Assembly (NCBI RefSeq): GCF_023221595.1 | Contig: NZ_CP096565.1 | Span: 1-64,000 of the forward strand | Direction: 5' to 3' | Source of the DNA: Rhodococcus qingshengii JCM 15477 | GTDB lineage: Bacteria; Actinomycetota; Actinomycetes; Mycobacteriales; Mycobacteriaceae | DNA: 64,000 nt | Shown: piece after piece, positions 7,883 to 16,351 of the stretch | How positions within the stretch are numbered: the first letter of the stretch is position 1 | Layout: the number at the start of each line of letters is the position of its first letter | Notes under the pieces: generated by a model | What the model saw: the letters and a program-made list of their open reading frames with translations, nothing else | What the model was told of the DNA's origin: nothing | The model's database searches: none | Made by a program: the position numbers and the translations under genes

Positions 7883-9496
7883 ATGAGATATGCGAGAGGG
7901 ATCACCACAGCGGTGACGGCCACGGTCGTCCTCGCACTGGCAGGAACCAGTCTGGCGAACGCCGCACCCACCTCAGGCGACTCCGCACCGATGCCCTGCA
8001 CCGCTTTGGGAGTCTTCGGTGTTCAGGGGACCAACCAGTCCGCTCCGGATGCCGACCCCACCATCGACAGCGGCTTCCTCGGCATGTCGGTGATGGTGCC
8101 CTTGCTCCAGTCCGCTGCCGGTGAGGTCTCACGGATGCTCGTCCCGTACGCCGCCGACTTCGGTTGGCGGGGAGCGACGTACGAGCAGTCGATGACCGAG
8201 GGGGTCGACAAGACCAGCCAAGCGATCTCCGATTACGCCGATAGGTGCCCCTCGTCGATGATCGCGGTGACCGGATATTCGCAAGGCGCGCAGATAGCGG
8301 ACACCGTCATCCGCAATATCGGCAGCGGCAAAGGCCCGATCACAGCGGACAAGCTCGCCGCCGGTGCATTGTTCTCGTCCCCGAATCGCCCGCAAGGTGC
8401 CAGCACCTTCCCCGGCGGCTCGTCCGGGCAGAGTTCACCGACACCGCCCAAGGGCGTTGCCACCTCTGCCTTGTCGGATCTGACGGTGACCACCCCGACC
8501 CCTGCTGACGGCGGCGGCATAGCCCCGAACTACGCCGCCTCGTCCGGGTACGGCTCTGTTGCCGGCCGTGTCGCTTCGTTCTGCACCGACGGCGACCTCG
8601 CATGCGCGACACCACAAGATGCGACGCTGGCCCGCACGGTCACCAATATCGCTGGGCAGCTGCACCTCGAGCAGCAGGATCCGCAGAAAACTCTGGTCGA
8701 CCTCGCGGGCGCATTGGGTGGGGCGACAATTCGTACCGCCGCCGACGTCGTCAACGACGACATCAACTTCTCCAACGGCCGGTTCACCGTGCAGTCGTCC
8801 GGAAAGACCATCCTCGGGCGCCTGTCCACGAATTCCGATCCGCGCTCCGCCACTCCGGACGCGGACGCCGATGTCATCCGGGCAGTCATCAAAACCGGTG
8901 TCATGGGATTGCAAGCGGGCATCGCGGTCGCGAAGAAAGTCCTCACACTGGACACGATCGGCACCCTCGCCACCGTCGGCATGGCCAATCCCCCTGCTGC
9001 ACTGGGCATCTTGGCAGCGAAAGTCGGGGACGCGGCAATGAGTTTGTTCCCGCCGTCCACCGGCACCCAGATCCAGAAGTACATCTACAACGAAGTCCAG
9101 CGCGGCATTTCCGACAACAAGGACCTGCTGAAGATGGCAACGCAGGTCAAGTACTGGGACACGGCCCGCAACCACGGCACCTACGACTCGATTCCCGTGG
9201 GAGGACAGGGGCAGACCCCGGCGAAGTTCACCGTCGAGTGGTTCTCCACCCTCGCGAAAGAACTCTCGTCCGGATCCACGTCGGCCGGGGCGAGCACCAC
9301 GAAAACAGCCTCGCCGACGACTCGTCCGAGCGGGACGCCCTCTGCGGCCCCCTCGTCGTCGACGCCGCTGACCAGCTCGGTGTTCGCCACGACCTCGGCG
9401 GTTTCTCCTGAAATCGTCGGGCCGGGCGGCGCGTTCGCGCCTGCCCAGATCCCGACTCCCACTCAGGCGCCTGCCGCCGCACCGCCCGCGCAGTGA
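7883..9496 (+). CDS. Secreted cutinase-family serine hydrolase
   Basis: 537 aa from the ATG at 7883 (AGGGAAATCCGC upstream); the longer open frame starting at 7346 is a shadow of the preceding gene. Signal peptide residues 1-28 ending ANA-AP. The cutinase alpha/beta-hydrolase nucleophile elbow GYSQG is at 131-135 (Ser133), preceded by the usual CTALGVFGVQGT start and followed by GALFSSPNRP. The DGD-LACAT block around 205-215 supplies the expected catalytic Asp region. A long C-terminal part, about 300 residues ending in a Thr/Ser/Pro-rich tail, goes beyond ordinary cutinases of about 200-230 aa. Cutinases in mycolata act on mycolyl or wax-like esters, so a role in opening the mycomembrane for transfer is likely but unproven. 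Confidence 0.85.
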   Translation: MRYARGITTAVTATVVLALAGTSLANAAPTSGDSAPMPCTALGVFGVQGTNQSAPDADPTIDSGFLGMSVMVPLLQSAAGEVSRMLVPYAADFGWRGATYEQSMTEGVDKTSQAISDYADRCPSSMIAVTGYSQGAQIADTVIRNIGSGKGPITADKLAAGALFSSPNRPQGASTFPGGSSGQSSPTPPKGVATSALSDLTVTTPTPADGGGIAPNYAASSGYGSVAGRVASFCTDGDLACATPQDATLARTVTNIAGQLHLEQQDPQKTLVDLAGALGGATIRTAADVVNDDINFSNGRFTVQSSGKTILGRLSTNSDPRSATPDADADVIRAVIKTGVMGLQAGIAVAKKVLTLDTIGTLATVGMANPPAALGILAAKVGDAAMSLFPPSTGTQIQKYIYNEVQRGISDNKDLLKMATQVKYWDTARNHGTYDSIPVGGQGQTPAKFTVEWFSTLAKELSSGSTSAGASTTKTASPTTRPSGTPSAAPSSSTPLTSSVFATTSAVSPEIVGPGGAFAPAQIPTPTQAPAAAPPAQ

Positions 9497-9589
9497 TCGG
9501 TCGGCGGCGCACGGAACTCCTCTGCTGCGCCGCCGCCCAGCAAACCCCGGGACGCACTGACGTCCCACTCCAACCGAAGGGACCATCTC

Positions 9590-11287
9590 GTGTCAGATGA
9601 CAGCAGCAGCGGAGGCGTCGGCGGTGCCATCGTCGTTGTCGGTGCCGCAGCCGTCGCGTTCCTTCTGATGATCATGGCCGTGGTGGTCGTTCTCGTTTCC
9701 GAGGACGAAGAGTGCGCTCCCGTCGAAAACGGGGGCGGGCAGGTTGCCGCTGCTGGTTCGCTGGTCAAGCCCACCAAGTCGTCCGAAACAACGGACACCT
9801 CTCCGTTCGGTCCGCGATGGGGCACCGAACACAAGGGACTCGACCGTGCGGGTCCTGTCGGTACCCCGATCTACGCGTTCATCGACGGCCGCGTTCGTGA
9901 AGCCGGTCCCGCTGACGGCTTCGGGAACTGGATCATCGTCGATCACGAAATCGAGGGCCACGTATACAGCTCGGTTTACGGGCACATGTTCGACGACGGT
10001 GTGATGGTCCGCGCCGGAGAGCAGGTCCGCGGCGGTCAGCAGATCGGGGCGATCGGCAATGCCGGCGGCTCGACCGGGCCGCACCTTCATTTCGAGGTGT
10101 GGGACGGCGGTCGTCTACCCGACGGCGCCGGTACCGCGGTGGATCCGCAACCGTGGATCGACAAGGCCGCCGAACCCGGCGAGGCTCCCGCTGCGCCCGC
10201 ACCGACTTCCCCGGGCTCGGGCGATGCGGGTGATGAAGGTTCCGGGTTCGGAGGTTTGGACGGCCGACAGTTGGCGATCGCGAAGCAGATCGTCGCGGTC
10301 GGTGAAGTCATGGGCATTCCAGATCGCGGCGTCATCGTCGCGCTCGCAACCGCAAGCCAGGAATCCGGCTTTCGCATGTACGCCAACGACGGCACCGATC
10401 CTCGCCTCGAAGCCGATCAGAAGGACGTGGGCCGATCCCTGGACTTCCCACACGATGCTGTCGGACGAGATCACGGCTCCGTCAATCAGTTTCAGCAGCA
10501 GTACCCGTGGTGGGGAACGCTCGAAGAACTGATGAACTCTGCCACTGCATCACGCAAATTCTACGAAGCGCTGGCCAAGCAGAGCGGGTGGGAATCGCTA
10601 CCGATTACCGTCGCAGCACAGAACGTTCAGGGATCGCTGTACCCGGACGCGTACGCCGACGACGAGCCGATCGCCACCACGTTGGCGGCCAAGTTCAAGG
10701 GCGCCGGGGCGAACATGTCCGAAGCCGAACTCGCATCCATCGCAGCTGGTGGAGCCATCGCCGTCGCCGACGGCGGCAGCGATGCCTGCAACGATCAGCA
10801 GCCCGCACCCGGTAGCGGCGGCGGCGAGGGTCCGGCCAGCGAGTTCGGACGAGCCATCATCCTGGCTGCCTCGCGCTGGATCGGTACCCCGTACGTCTGG
10901 GGCGGTGGCGACACGAACGGCCCCACCGGCGGCGGATTCGACTGCTCAGGTCTGACGCTGTACGCGGTCTACCAGGCATCCGGCGGACGAATCAGCCTGC
11001 CGCACTTCACCGGATCGACCGCAGATCCCGGACAGCTCTACGACTCACGCGGCGCAGAAGTCCCCATCGACCAGAAACAACCCGGCGACCTGATCTTCTT
11101 CGGCCCCGCCTCGAACACGCACCACGTCGGCATCTACTACGGCCTCGAGAACGGCGAAGAAATGTTGCTTCACGCTCCGACCGAAGGCCAGACCGTCACC
11201 ATCGCTCCGCTGTCAGGGATGTCGGGAGAACAAATGCACGTCCGCCGCTTCGGCGCATCACAACCGCAACCGCAGGAGGCACGATGA
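9590..11287 (+). CDS. Membrane-bound cell-wall hydrolase: M23 peptidase plus NlpC/P60, VirB1-like role
   Basis: 565 aa, GTG start with CGAAGGGA upstream. One N-terminal membrane helix (about 12-36). Residues about 70-175 form an M23 zinc endopeptidase with the HxxxD motif HKGLD (His81, Asp85) and the HxH motif in PHLHFEVW. The middle segment (about 225-365) contains ATASQESGFR and FQQQYPWWG, as in lysozyme-like/Slt-type glycosidase domains. The C-terminus (about 420-555) is NlpC/P60 with catalytic DCSGLTLY and HHVGIYYG. A composite wall hydrolase in a Gram-positive T4SS opens peptidoglycan for the channel. It overlaps the following lipoprotein gene by 4 nt. Confidence 0.9.
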   Translation: MSDDSSSGGVGGAIVVVGAAAVAFLLMIMAVVVVLVSEDEECAPVENGGGQVAAAGSLVKPTKSSETTDTSPFGPRWGTEHKGLDRAGPVGTPIYAFIDGRVREAGPADGFGNWIIVDHEIEGHVYSSVYGHMFDDGVMVRAGEQVRGGQQIGAIGNAGGSTGPHLHFEVWDGGRLPDGAGTAVDPQPWIDKAAEPGEAPAAPAPTSPGSGDAGDEGSGFGGLDGRQLAIAKQIVAVGEVMGIPDRGVIVALATASQESGFRMYANDGTDPRLEADQKDVGRSLDFPHDAVGRDHGSVNQFQQQYPWWGTLEELMNSATASRKFYEALAKQSGWESLPITVAAQNVQGSLYPDAYADDEPIATTLAAKFKGAGANMSEAELASIAAGGAIAVADGGSDACNDQQPAPGSGGGEGPASEFGRAIILAASRWIGTPYVWGGGDTNGPTGGGFDCSGLTLYAVYQASGGRISLPHFTGSTADPGQLYDSRGAEVPIDQKQPGDLIFFGPASNTHHVGIYYGLENGEEMLLHAPTEGQTVTIAPLSGMSGEQMHVRRFGASQPQPQEAR

Positions 11288-11871
11288 CAAACCGGACTGA
11301 CCGCAGACCGATGAGGTTGACCGCATTCGCAGCCATGACCTTCGCTGTTCTCGCACTTGTCGGATGCGGCCGCAGCAATGACCACGACCACCCGATGGAT
11401 GAGGGCGGCCCCACCCAATCATTGACTGTTCCCGCCGATCCCACTCTGCCGGAACCGTTTTCCTCGGTCGATCAAAGCGATCCGGAAGCCGTGATGGTCG
11501 CGGCCGCGCAAGCTCTGTTCTCGTACACCCCCGGGGCGGACACCAACCAGATCGACGCAGCGAACCGGGCAGCACCGTTGCTCGACGAGCGGTACTACAC
11601 CGACAACGCGTCGTCCTTCATTGCTTTGGCACCGATCACCGGTCGCCAATGGGAGTCCTGGCGTGAGCAGAACGCGGTGGCCACGGCCACGGCGACGGTG
11701 ACCGCCGACAATCACCCCGAGGACAAGCCTGCAAAGGTCTCACGAGTCGTGGCAGTGACGGTGACCGCCGTCGATGCCGGCGGCCGGGAGATTGATCGGG
11801 TTCCGTTCGCGGCGTACATGACCGCCACCAAGCTCGGTGTGTGGCGCGTGAGCGCGGTGATGGTCCGATGA
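11284..11871 (+). CDS. Lipoprotein of the transfer apparatus
   Basis: 195 aa; ATGA overlap with the hydrolase gene. A type II signal peptide ends in the lipobox LVGC (Cys24). The rest is a soluble domain of about 150 aa with repeated Ala/Thr/Val strands (NAVATATATVTAD) and an NTF2/VirB8-like size and rhythm, but no signature residue proves that fold. Coupled to the next gene by another ATGA overlap. Probably an outer-face component stabilising the channel or the wall hydrolase. Confidence 0.6.
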   Translation: MTNRTDRRPMRLTAFAAMTFAVLALVGCGRSNDHDHPMDEGGPTQSLTVPADPTLPEPFSSVDQSDPEAVMVAAAQALFSYTPGADTNQIDAANRAAPLLDERYYTDNASSFIALAPITGRQWESWREQNAVATATATVTADNHPEDKPAKVSRVVAVTVTAVDAGGREIDRVPFAAYMTATKLGVWRVSAVMVR

Positions 11872-12557
11872 CCAGCGCATATGCCGATGTTCCGCGCCGC
11901 GGTGCTCCGATGCCGAGCGGTCCACGCATCGCGGGGGCTGTGATGCCCGGGACCGATGAATCCGCTCCGATCTGGGAAGGCCCGATCGAACGTGAGGCTC
12001 TGACCCCGGCCCGGCCGCTTGTCTGGTTTCTCGGAGCTACCGGAGGTGCCGGAGTCTCCTCGCTGACGCGTTCCCTCGCATACGCGGGGGACTGCCAGCG
12101 CGGCTGGCCCGGATACATCGGTGACCTACCGGGCGCGGACTCGCCGCTGGTGGTGCTCGTTTTTCGCACGACGATGCACGGCGTAGAGCGTGCTCATTCA
12201 CTGCTTCTGCAACACGCCGCCGGTGGCACGCCGGAAGGAACACACATCCTCGGCGTCGTGTCCGTCGCCGACAGTGATCGCCCACTGTCCAAGCCGGTCC
12301 GGAACCGTCTAGCCGTCGTCGAGTCGCTGGCGCGCTCGCTGGCCGGTCACTGCTGGGACGTGCCGTGGCTCGAACCTTGGCGGGTCATGCCTCCTCGTGA
12401 GCTTCCCGAGTGGTCTCCGTCCTCGACGTTGCCGACCGACAAGAAAGCGGCGCGTGACCCGACGAGATACCCCGTCGCCCCGGTGATCGCTCTCCACGAC
12501 CAGATCCGAGTCGCAGCAGCAGCTCGGGTGAAGGAAATCAGTTCTTCCGCAACATAA
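11868..12557 (+). CDS. Second MinD-like P-loop protein with degenerate Walker A
   Basis: 229 aa from the ATG at 11868 that overlaps the lipoprotein stop by 4 nt. The segment WFLGATGGAGVSSLTRSLA copies the deviant Walker A shape GATGGxGxSSL, with Val where MinD has Lys. PLVVLVFRTT and HILGVVSVAD suggest the following beta strands of a Rossmann-like fold. It is shorter than the gene at 6999 and lacks the acidic N-terminus. Actinobacterial mobile elements carry proteins of this kind (possibly DUF6668, uncertain). Role unknown; probably assembly or positioning of the secretion machine. Confidence 0.55.
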   Translation: MTSAYADVPRRGAPMPSGPRIAGAVMPGTDESAPIWEGPIEREALTPARPLVWFLGATGGAGVSSLTRSLAYAGDCQRGWPGYIGDLPGADSPLVVLVFRTTMHGVERAHSLLLQHAAGGTPEGTHILGVVSVADSDRPLSKPVRNRLAVVESLARSLAGHCWDVPWLEPWRVMPPRELPEWSPSSTLPTDKKAARDPTRYPVAPVIALHDQIRVAAAARVKEISSSAT

Positions 12558-12575
12558 CTCGAAAGGCACCTTCTC

Positions 12576-12899
12576 ATGAACGCACTCCACACCATCAACA
12601 CCTACATCCTCGCTCAGCAGCCCGCGCCCTTCCCCTCGCCTGGACAGGGCGGGGACGTGATCGACGTTCAGATGACCACTCCGCCGTCAGGCGACAAGTT
12701 TCAGATCCTGCTCGGCGTCGGCCTGTGGGCGGCAACAGCTTTCCTGATCGGACTGGGAATGATGGCCGGCGTCAAGTTCGCCCAGTCGTTCGCCGACGGC
12801 ACCGCCGGACGCGGCGAAAAGATGATGGTGGTCGGTGTCGCCGTCGGCGCGATCATCACGTCCTCCGCCGCCTCGTACGTCACCTGGTTCATGGAGTGA
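12576..12899 (+). CDS. Small two-helix membrane protein, VirB2/TrbC-like pilin candidate
   Basis: 107 aa with CGAAAGG upstream. After a short hydrophilic N-terminus come two membrane helices (about 45-67 and 85-103) separated by a short charged loop TAGRGEKM, the VirB2/TrbC layout. Position directly before a second similar small protein and before the VirB8/VirB6/VirB4 genes supports the call. A GTGA overlap links it to the next gene. Primary sequence similarity to VirB2 cannot be claimed by eye. Confidence 0.5.
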   Translation: MNALHTINTYILAQQPAPFPSPGQGGDVIDVQMTTPPSGDKFQILLGVGLWAATAFLIGLGMMAGVKFAQSFADGTAGRGEKMMVVGVAVGAIITSSAASYVTWFME

Positions 12900-13162
12900 G
12901 TACTTCGATACTGGCCGCAGGCGGCGGCATCAAGATGCCCGGCGAAGACGTCCTGGTCCCGCTCGGGCAGATGCTCGGGGTGTTCCTGTGGTTCGTCGCA
13001 GCCGGTCTGATCGTCGCCGCGATGCGCGCCGGTGTCGAAGTCGCGCACCGCTTCGACGACGGCGAAGTCACCGGCCCCGGAATCCGGCGGTTGATCGCGA
13101 TCGCCATCGGCGCCATCGTCACCGCCTCCGCAATCACGTGGGCGGGATGGCTCCTCATCTAG
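12896..13162 (+). CDS. Small two-helix membrane protein, VirB2/VirB3-like
   Basis: 88 aa from the GTG at 12896 overlapping the previous stop by 4 nt; the longer upstream frame is a shadow. Two membrane helices (about 20-38 and 62-86) flank a loop with a charged turn HRFDDGEVTG. It repeats the layout of the preceding gene, including a charged turn and a glycine-rich second helix, so the two may be a pilin-like pair or a duplicated pilin. Confidence 0.5.
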   Translation: MSTSILAAGGGIKMPGEDVLVPLGQMLGVFLWFVAAGLIVAAMRAGVEVAHRFDDGEVTGPGIRRLIAIAIGAIVTASAITWAGWLLI

Positions 13163-13206
13163 CCCGTCTCGATTCCACTACTCACTTTGCGAAAAAGAAG
13201 GAAATC

Positions 13207-13857
13207 ATGGCAATTCACCGTTACCGCCTCGTCGGCGCCCTCGTCGCCGCAGCTCTCGCGCTGTCGGTGGCCACCGCGTGCGGATCGTCGCAGGAGGACC
13301 CCGGAACCGGCACCGCGGCGGTCGACACCAGCGCAGCGCCGCAGCAGGTGCAGTGGGAGAGCTACCGCGGTGTCGCTGTCCCTGTCTCCGCTGTCGACGG
13401 ACCGACGAGCGTTTCGGCGAAGATCCCGTTCGGATACAGCCGAACACCCCAAGGGGTGGTGATGGCCGCCATTCAGGGCCAGAGCCGTCTCGCACTCGCA
13501 CCAGACGAGACCTGGGCGCAGACCGCACAACTGCTGACCGCCCCTGGCCGGGGCCGTGACGCGTACGCCGTGGCGCGGGTGATGACCTCCATCACCACCG
13601 AAGCCGATCCTGCTCAGACAGCCCAGTTCGCCGGATTCCGCATCGAGGACTACAGCCCAGACCAAGCCGTGGTGTGGCTGGCCACACGGATGCCGGACGC
13701 TGCGCTGTCTGCGTCGCCGACCTCGCTGATCTGGCAAAACGGCGATTGGAAGATCACTCTCCCTGATCCGCAGCCCGAGACCTCCGAAGCTGCGCCCACC
13801 GATCCAGTGCCGTTGGCCTCGCTCGACGGATACACCGCCTTCTCCTACGCCGACTGA
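13207..13857 (+). CDS. Lipoprotein, VirB8/TcpC-like paralogue 1
   Basis: 216 aa; ATG at 13207 with AAGGAAATC upstream. Signal peptide with lipobox VATAC (Cys24). The mature domain contains the blocks VDGPTSV, GYSRTPQGVVMAA and WQNGDWKITLP. All three recur in the next gene, so the two are paralogues. The pattern is that of NTF2-like VirB8/TcpC periplasmic domains, whose last strands typically carry W-x-x-GDWK. Conserved blocks are seen; the VirB8 assignment is inference from fold pattern and context. Confidence 0.6.
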   Translation: MAIHRYRLVGALVAAALALSVATACGSSQEDPGTGTAAVDTSAAPQQVQWESYRGVAVPVSAVDGPTSVSAKIPFGYSRTPQGVVMAAIQGQSRLALAPDETWAQTAQLLTAPGRGRDAYAVARVMTSITTEADPAQTAQFAGFRIEDYSPDQAVVWLATRMPDAALSASPTSLIWQNGDWKITLPDPQPETSEAAPTDPVPLASLDGYTAFSYAD

Positions 13858-13885
13858 TCTTCCCCCGACTTTTCAGGAGCCACCC

Positions 13886-14740
13886 GTGAGTAACCGCACC
13901 GAACCCCGCGAGACCACAGAAGGATCGCGCCTTCGCCGCACCGGCGAGTGGTTGGCGACCAGCCGCACGACCGGGATCGCCGCTGCCGTGTTCTGCGCGC
14001 TTCTCGCTGTGGTCGTGGCCGTCGCCGTGTTCATCGCCGTCACCCGCGACGACGATTCCGCCGGCGCCGGCGCCCCCACTGCCACCCAGCCGCCCGCGAC
14101 GGCACCAGCAAAACCCGACAGCGGCACTGCATTCGGCGTTCCGTCGGCGGATCTGTTCGGCCGCGTGATCGCCAACCCCGTCAACCCGCGTGGTCAGGCG
14201 TTGCCGCAGTCGTCGGCAGATCGCCCCTCGTTCAAGGAAGGTGACCCGGTCCCCGCTCCGGAGGGGTTGATGTGGCAGCAAGTCGGTCCGTTCATCCTGC
14301 CGTTCTCGACCTCCGACGGTCCCACTCGAGTAGATGGCCCATTGGCCACGGGTTTCGCTCGCACCCCTCAGGGCGCTGCGCTCGCTGCCTGGCAGATCAG
14401 CATGCGGACGGTCATCGACCAGGAATCACTCGATGCGGTCTTCGACAACCAGATCGAACCCTCGACACGGGGGAACAAGGCGTCGTGGGCGCCGAAGAAG
14501 TGGATCGACTGGAGCCAGTTGCCCCCTCAGTACATCCCGGCGGCATTCAAGATTTCCGGTTGGAGCGCTGACAACTCGTTCGCAGTCGTGGAGGTCGCGG
14601 CCCGCGACAAGACTCCGGGCTCCTGGTTCACCACTCGCTTCGAGGTCGTCTGGCAGGACGGTGATTGGAAGATCCGTCGCCCTTCCACCCAGCTTCCGCC
14701 GCAGACGATCACTTCGCTGACGGGGTGGACCCAATGGTGA
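13886..14740 (+). CDS. Membrane-anchored VirB8/TcpC-like paralogue 2
   Basis: 284 aa; GTG start with CAGGAG upstream. A cytoplasmic N-terminus of about 30 residues, one membrane helix (about 32-54), a Pro/Thr linker and a C-terminal domain with SDGPTRV, GFARTPQGAALAA and WQDGDWKIRRP. These match the lipoprotein gene just upstream block by block, giving one lipid-anchored and one membrane-anchored version of the same domain. VirB8 proteins are single-pass inner-membrane scaffolds of T4SS. The stop overlaps the start of the VirB6-like gene. Confidence 0.65.
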   Translation: MSNRTEPRETTEGSRLRRTGEWLATSRTTGIAAAVFCALLAVVVAVAVFIAVTRDDDSAGAGAPTATQPPATAPAKPDSGTAFGVPSADLFGRVIANPVNPRGQALPQSSADRPSFKEGDPVPAPEGLMWQQVGPFILPFSTSDGPTRVDGPLATGFARTPQGAALAAWQISMRTVIDQESLDAVFDNQIEPSTRGNKASWAPKKWIDWSQLPPQYIPAAFKISGWSADNSFAVVEVAARDKTPGSWFTTRFEVVWQDGDWKIRRPSTQLPPQTITSLTGWTQW

Positions 14741-16296
14741 AGCGTCTGTCTGCGATCGCGGCTCTGCTCCTGGCCGTGCTGGTCTTCGGGCCGGTCGCGC
14801 TCGGGCATGCCCAGCCCCCGGCAGATGATCCGGGCACTTCGGAAACCGGACAACCGCCGGCTGACGACGACATGTATGCCGGTTGCCGCGACGTCGGTGA
14901 CTCCGTACCGGTCGTCGGTGGGTTCCTCGAGCGGTTCTGCGACTTGGGCACTGCTGTTGCCAATCCACAGGACGCGGCCGGCGAGTTCGCCGACGGGATG
15001 TGGAAATCGGGCGTCGGCAAGGCCGCCGAAGTGTTCCTCGACGGTTGGAAAAAGGGCATCACTTTCATGCTGACGTGGTGGATGACCAACTCGGTCACCG
15101 GCGCGGTCGGAAACAGTGACACCGAGAACACAGTCTGGCAAGTGCACCAATTCTTGCGAATATTCCAGATAGCGGCGTTCATGATCTCGGTCGGGATCTC
15201 CGCACTCAAACTCGCCTGGGCCAAATCGCGTCTGGCACAGCAACATGCCGAAGAAACGGCAATGATGTTGACCCGCACGGTGTTCGCGTCCTGGACTCTG
15301 GTTCCGCTCATCCTCGCCGGTGACGAACTCTCCCGAGCAGCGGGTGTGTGGCTGGTTCAAGCGATGGTCGGAGAGAACATCGACGAAGCAGCGAACAAAC
15401 TCCTCGCCGTCGCCGAAGTCGGCCCTCTCCTGGGTCCGGGCTTGATTTTCGTCTTCGCAATCTTGGGCATCGTCGGAACCGCCGTGCAAGCGGTGTTCAT
15501 CATGATGCAGATCGCGATGCTGCGCCTGGTCCTCGGATGGGCACCGATCGCGGCCGCCGCATCAGGAATCGGCAGCGCCGGAATGCAGGCCTGGACCAAG
15601 CTACGGAATTGGGCGGTGGTGTTCGCACTGTTCCCGTTCGTCGCTTCCAGCGTGTACGGGATCGCTTTCCTCTCGGCCGCCGGTGCTACCGACGCACAAG
15701 GTGTCTTCGCCGGAATGATCCTGCTGACACTCTCGTGCCTGACGATGCCGGCGTTGGCGAGACTGATCGTTCCGGCGATGGGTTCGATGGCCGGCGGCAA
15801 CGGCGGCGCGGTGCTGGGCGGCATGCTCGCCGCGACCGGCGCGAGTATGGGCGCTTCGATGATCCAGTCGATGTCCTCCTCGGCTGAACAGGATTCCGGG
15901 TCCTCCTCGTCGTCGAGCGTTCAAGGCGGCCCGAGTACGGAACCGACCGGCTCCAGCACGCCCTCATCGGGATCGAGCTCACCGGCGCCCTCGGGCGGTG
16001 GCACAGAAGCCGCATCGAGCGGTCCGTCCGGAGCAGCGACCGCGAGCGGTTCGTCCGGAGCAGCGACCGCGAGCGGTTCGTCCGGAGCAGCGTCCGGAGC
16101 AGCATCCGGCGGTGCAGCTTCCGGCGCGGCCGCGGCCGCTGGTCCGGTCGGCGCGGCCGTCGCCGTCGGGCAGGAAGTCTCCGACCGGATCGGCAGCGCT
16201 ATGGGCGCCGTCGCATCGACGATCGGCGACAGCGCCTCCGGAGCAAGTGGGGGAGCGGACGTTCCGGACGAGCCGCAAGGTGGGCGGTCCGGATGA
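14734..16296 (+). CDS. VirB6/TrbL-like polytopic channel protein
   Basis: 520 aa. Starts at ATG 14734, or at the adjacent GTG 14737 with a GTGA overlap. A signal-like first helix ends GHAQ. Then comes a short domain with three Cys and a block of about six membrane helices (about 100-380), including the amphipathic KAAEVFLDGWKKG segment and the long hydrophobic run LRLVLGWAPIAAAASG typical of VirB6/TrbL. The last 130 residues are Ser/Gly/Ala low-complexity, encoded partly by a 27-bp tandem repeat. VirB6 forms the inner-membrane conduit of T4SS. Confidence 0.75.
   Translation: MVKRLSAIAALLLAVLVFGPVALGHAQPPADDPGTSETGQPPADDDMYAGCRDVGDSVPVVGGFLERFCDLGTAVANPQDAAGEFADGMWKSGVGKAAEVFLDGWKKGITFMLTWWMTNSVTGAVGNSDTENTVWQVHQFLRIFQIAAFMISVGISALKLAWAKSRLAQQHAEETAMMLTRTVFASWTLVPLILAGDELSRAAGVWLVQAMVGENIDEAANKLLAVAEVGPLLGPGLIFVFAILGIVGTAVQAVFIMMQIAMLRLVLGWAPIAAAASGIGSAGMQAWTKLRNWAVVFALFPFVASSVYGIAFLSAAGATDAQGVFAGMILLTLSCLTMPALARLIVPAMGSMAGGNGGAVLGGMLAATGASMGASMIQSMSSSAEQDSGSSSSSSVQGGPSTEPTGSSTPSSGSSSPAPSGGGTEAASSGPSGAATASGSSGAATASGSSGAASGAASGGAASGAAAAAGPVGAAVAVGQEVSDRIGSAMGAVASTIGDSASGASGGADVPDEPQGGRSG
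16027..16104 (+). repeat. 27-bp tandem repeat inside the VirB6-like gene
   Basis: Two exact 27-nt units (16027-16053 and 16054-16080) are followed by two 12-nt partial units beginning TCCGGAGCAGC. They encode SGAATASGS repeats in the low-complexity tail. The unit length is a multiple of three, so copy changes keep the frame. It is a likely length-polymorphic site. Confidence 0.9.
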
Positions 16297-16351
16297 GCGC
16301 ACACCGCACCGCACCGTTTGACCTCATTGATTCCATCCTCAAGGAGCAGCT

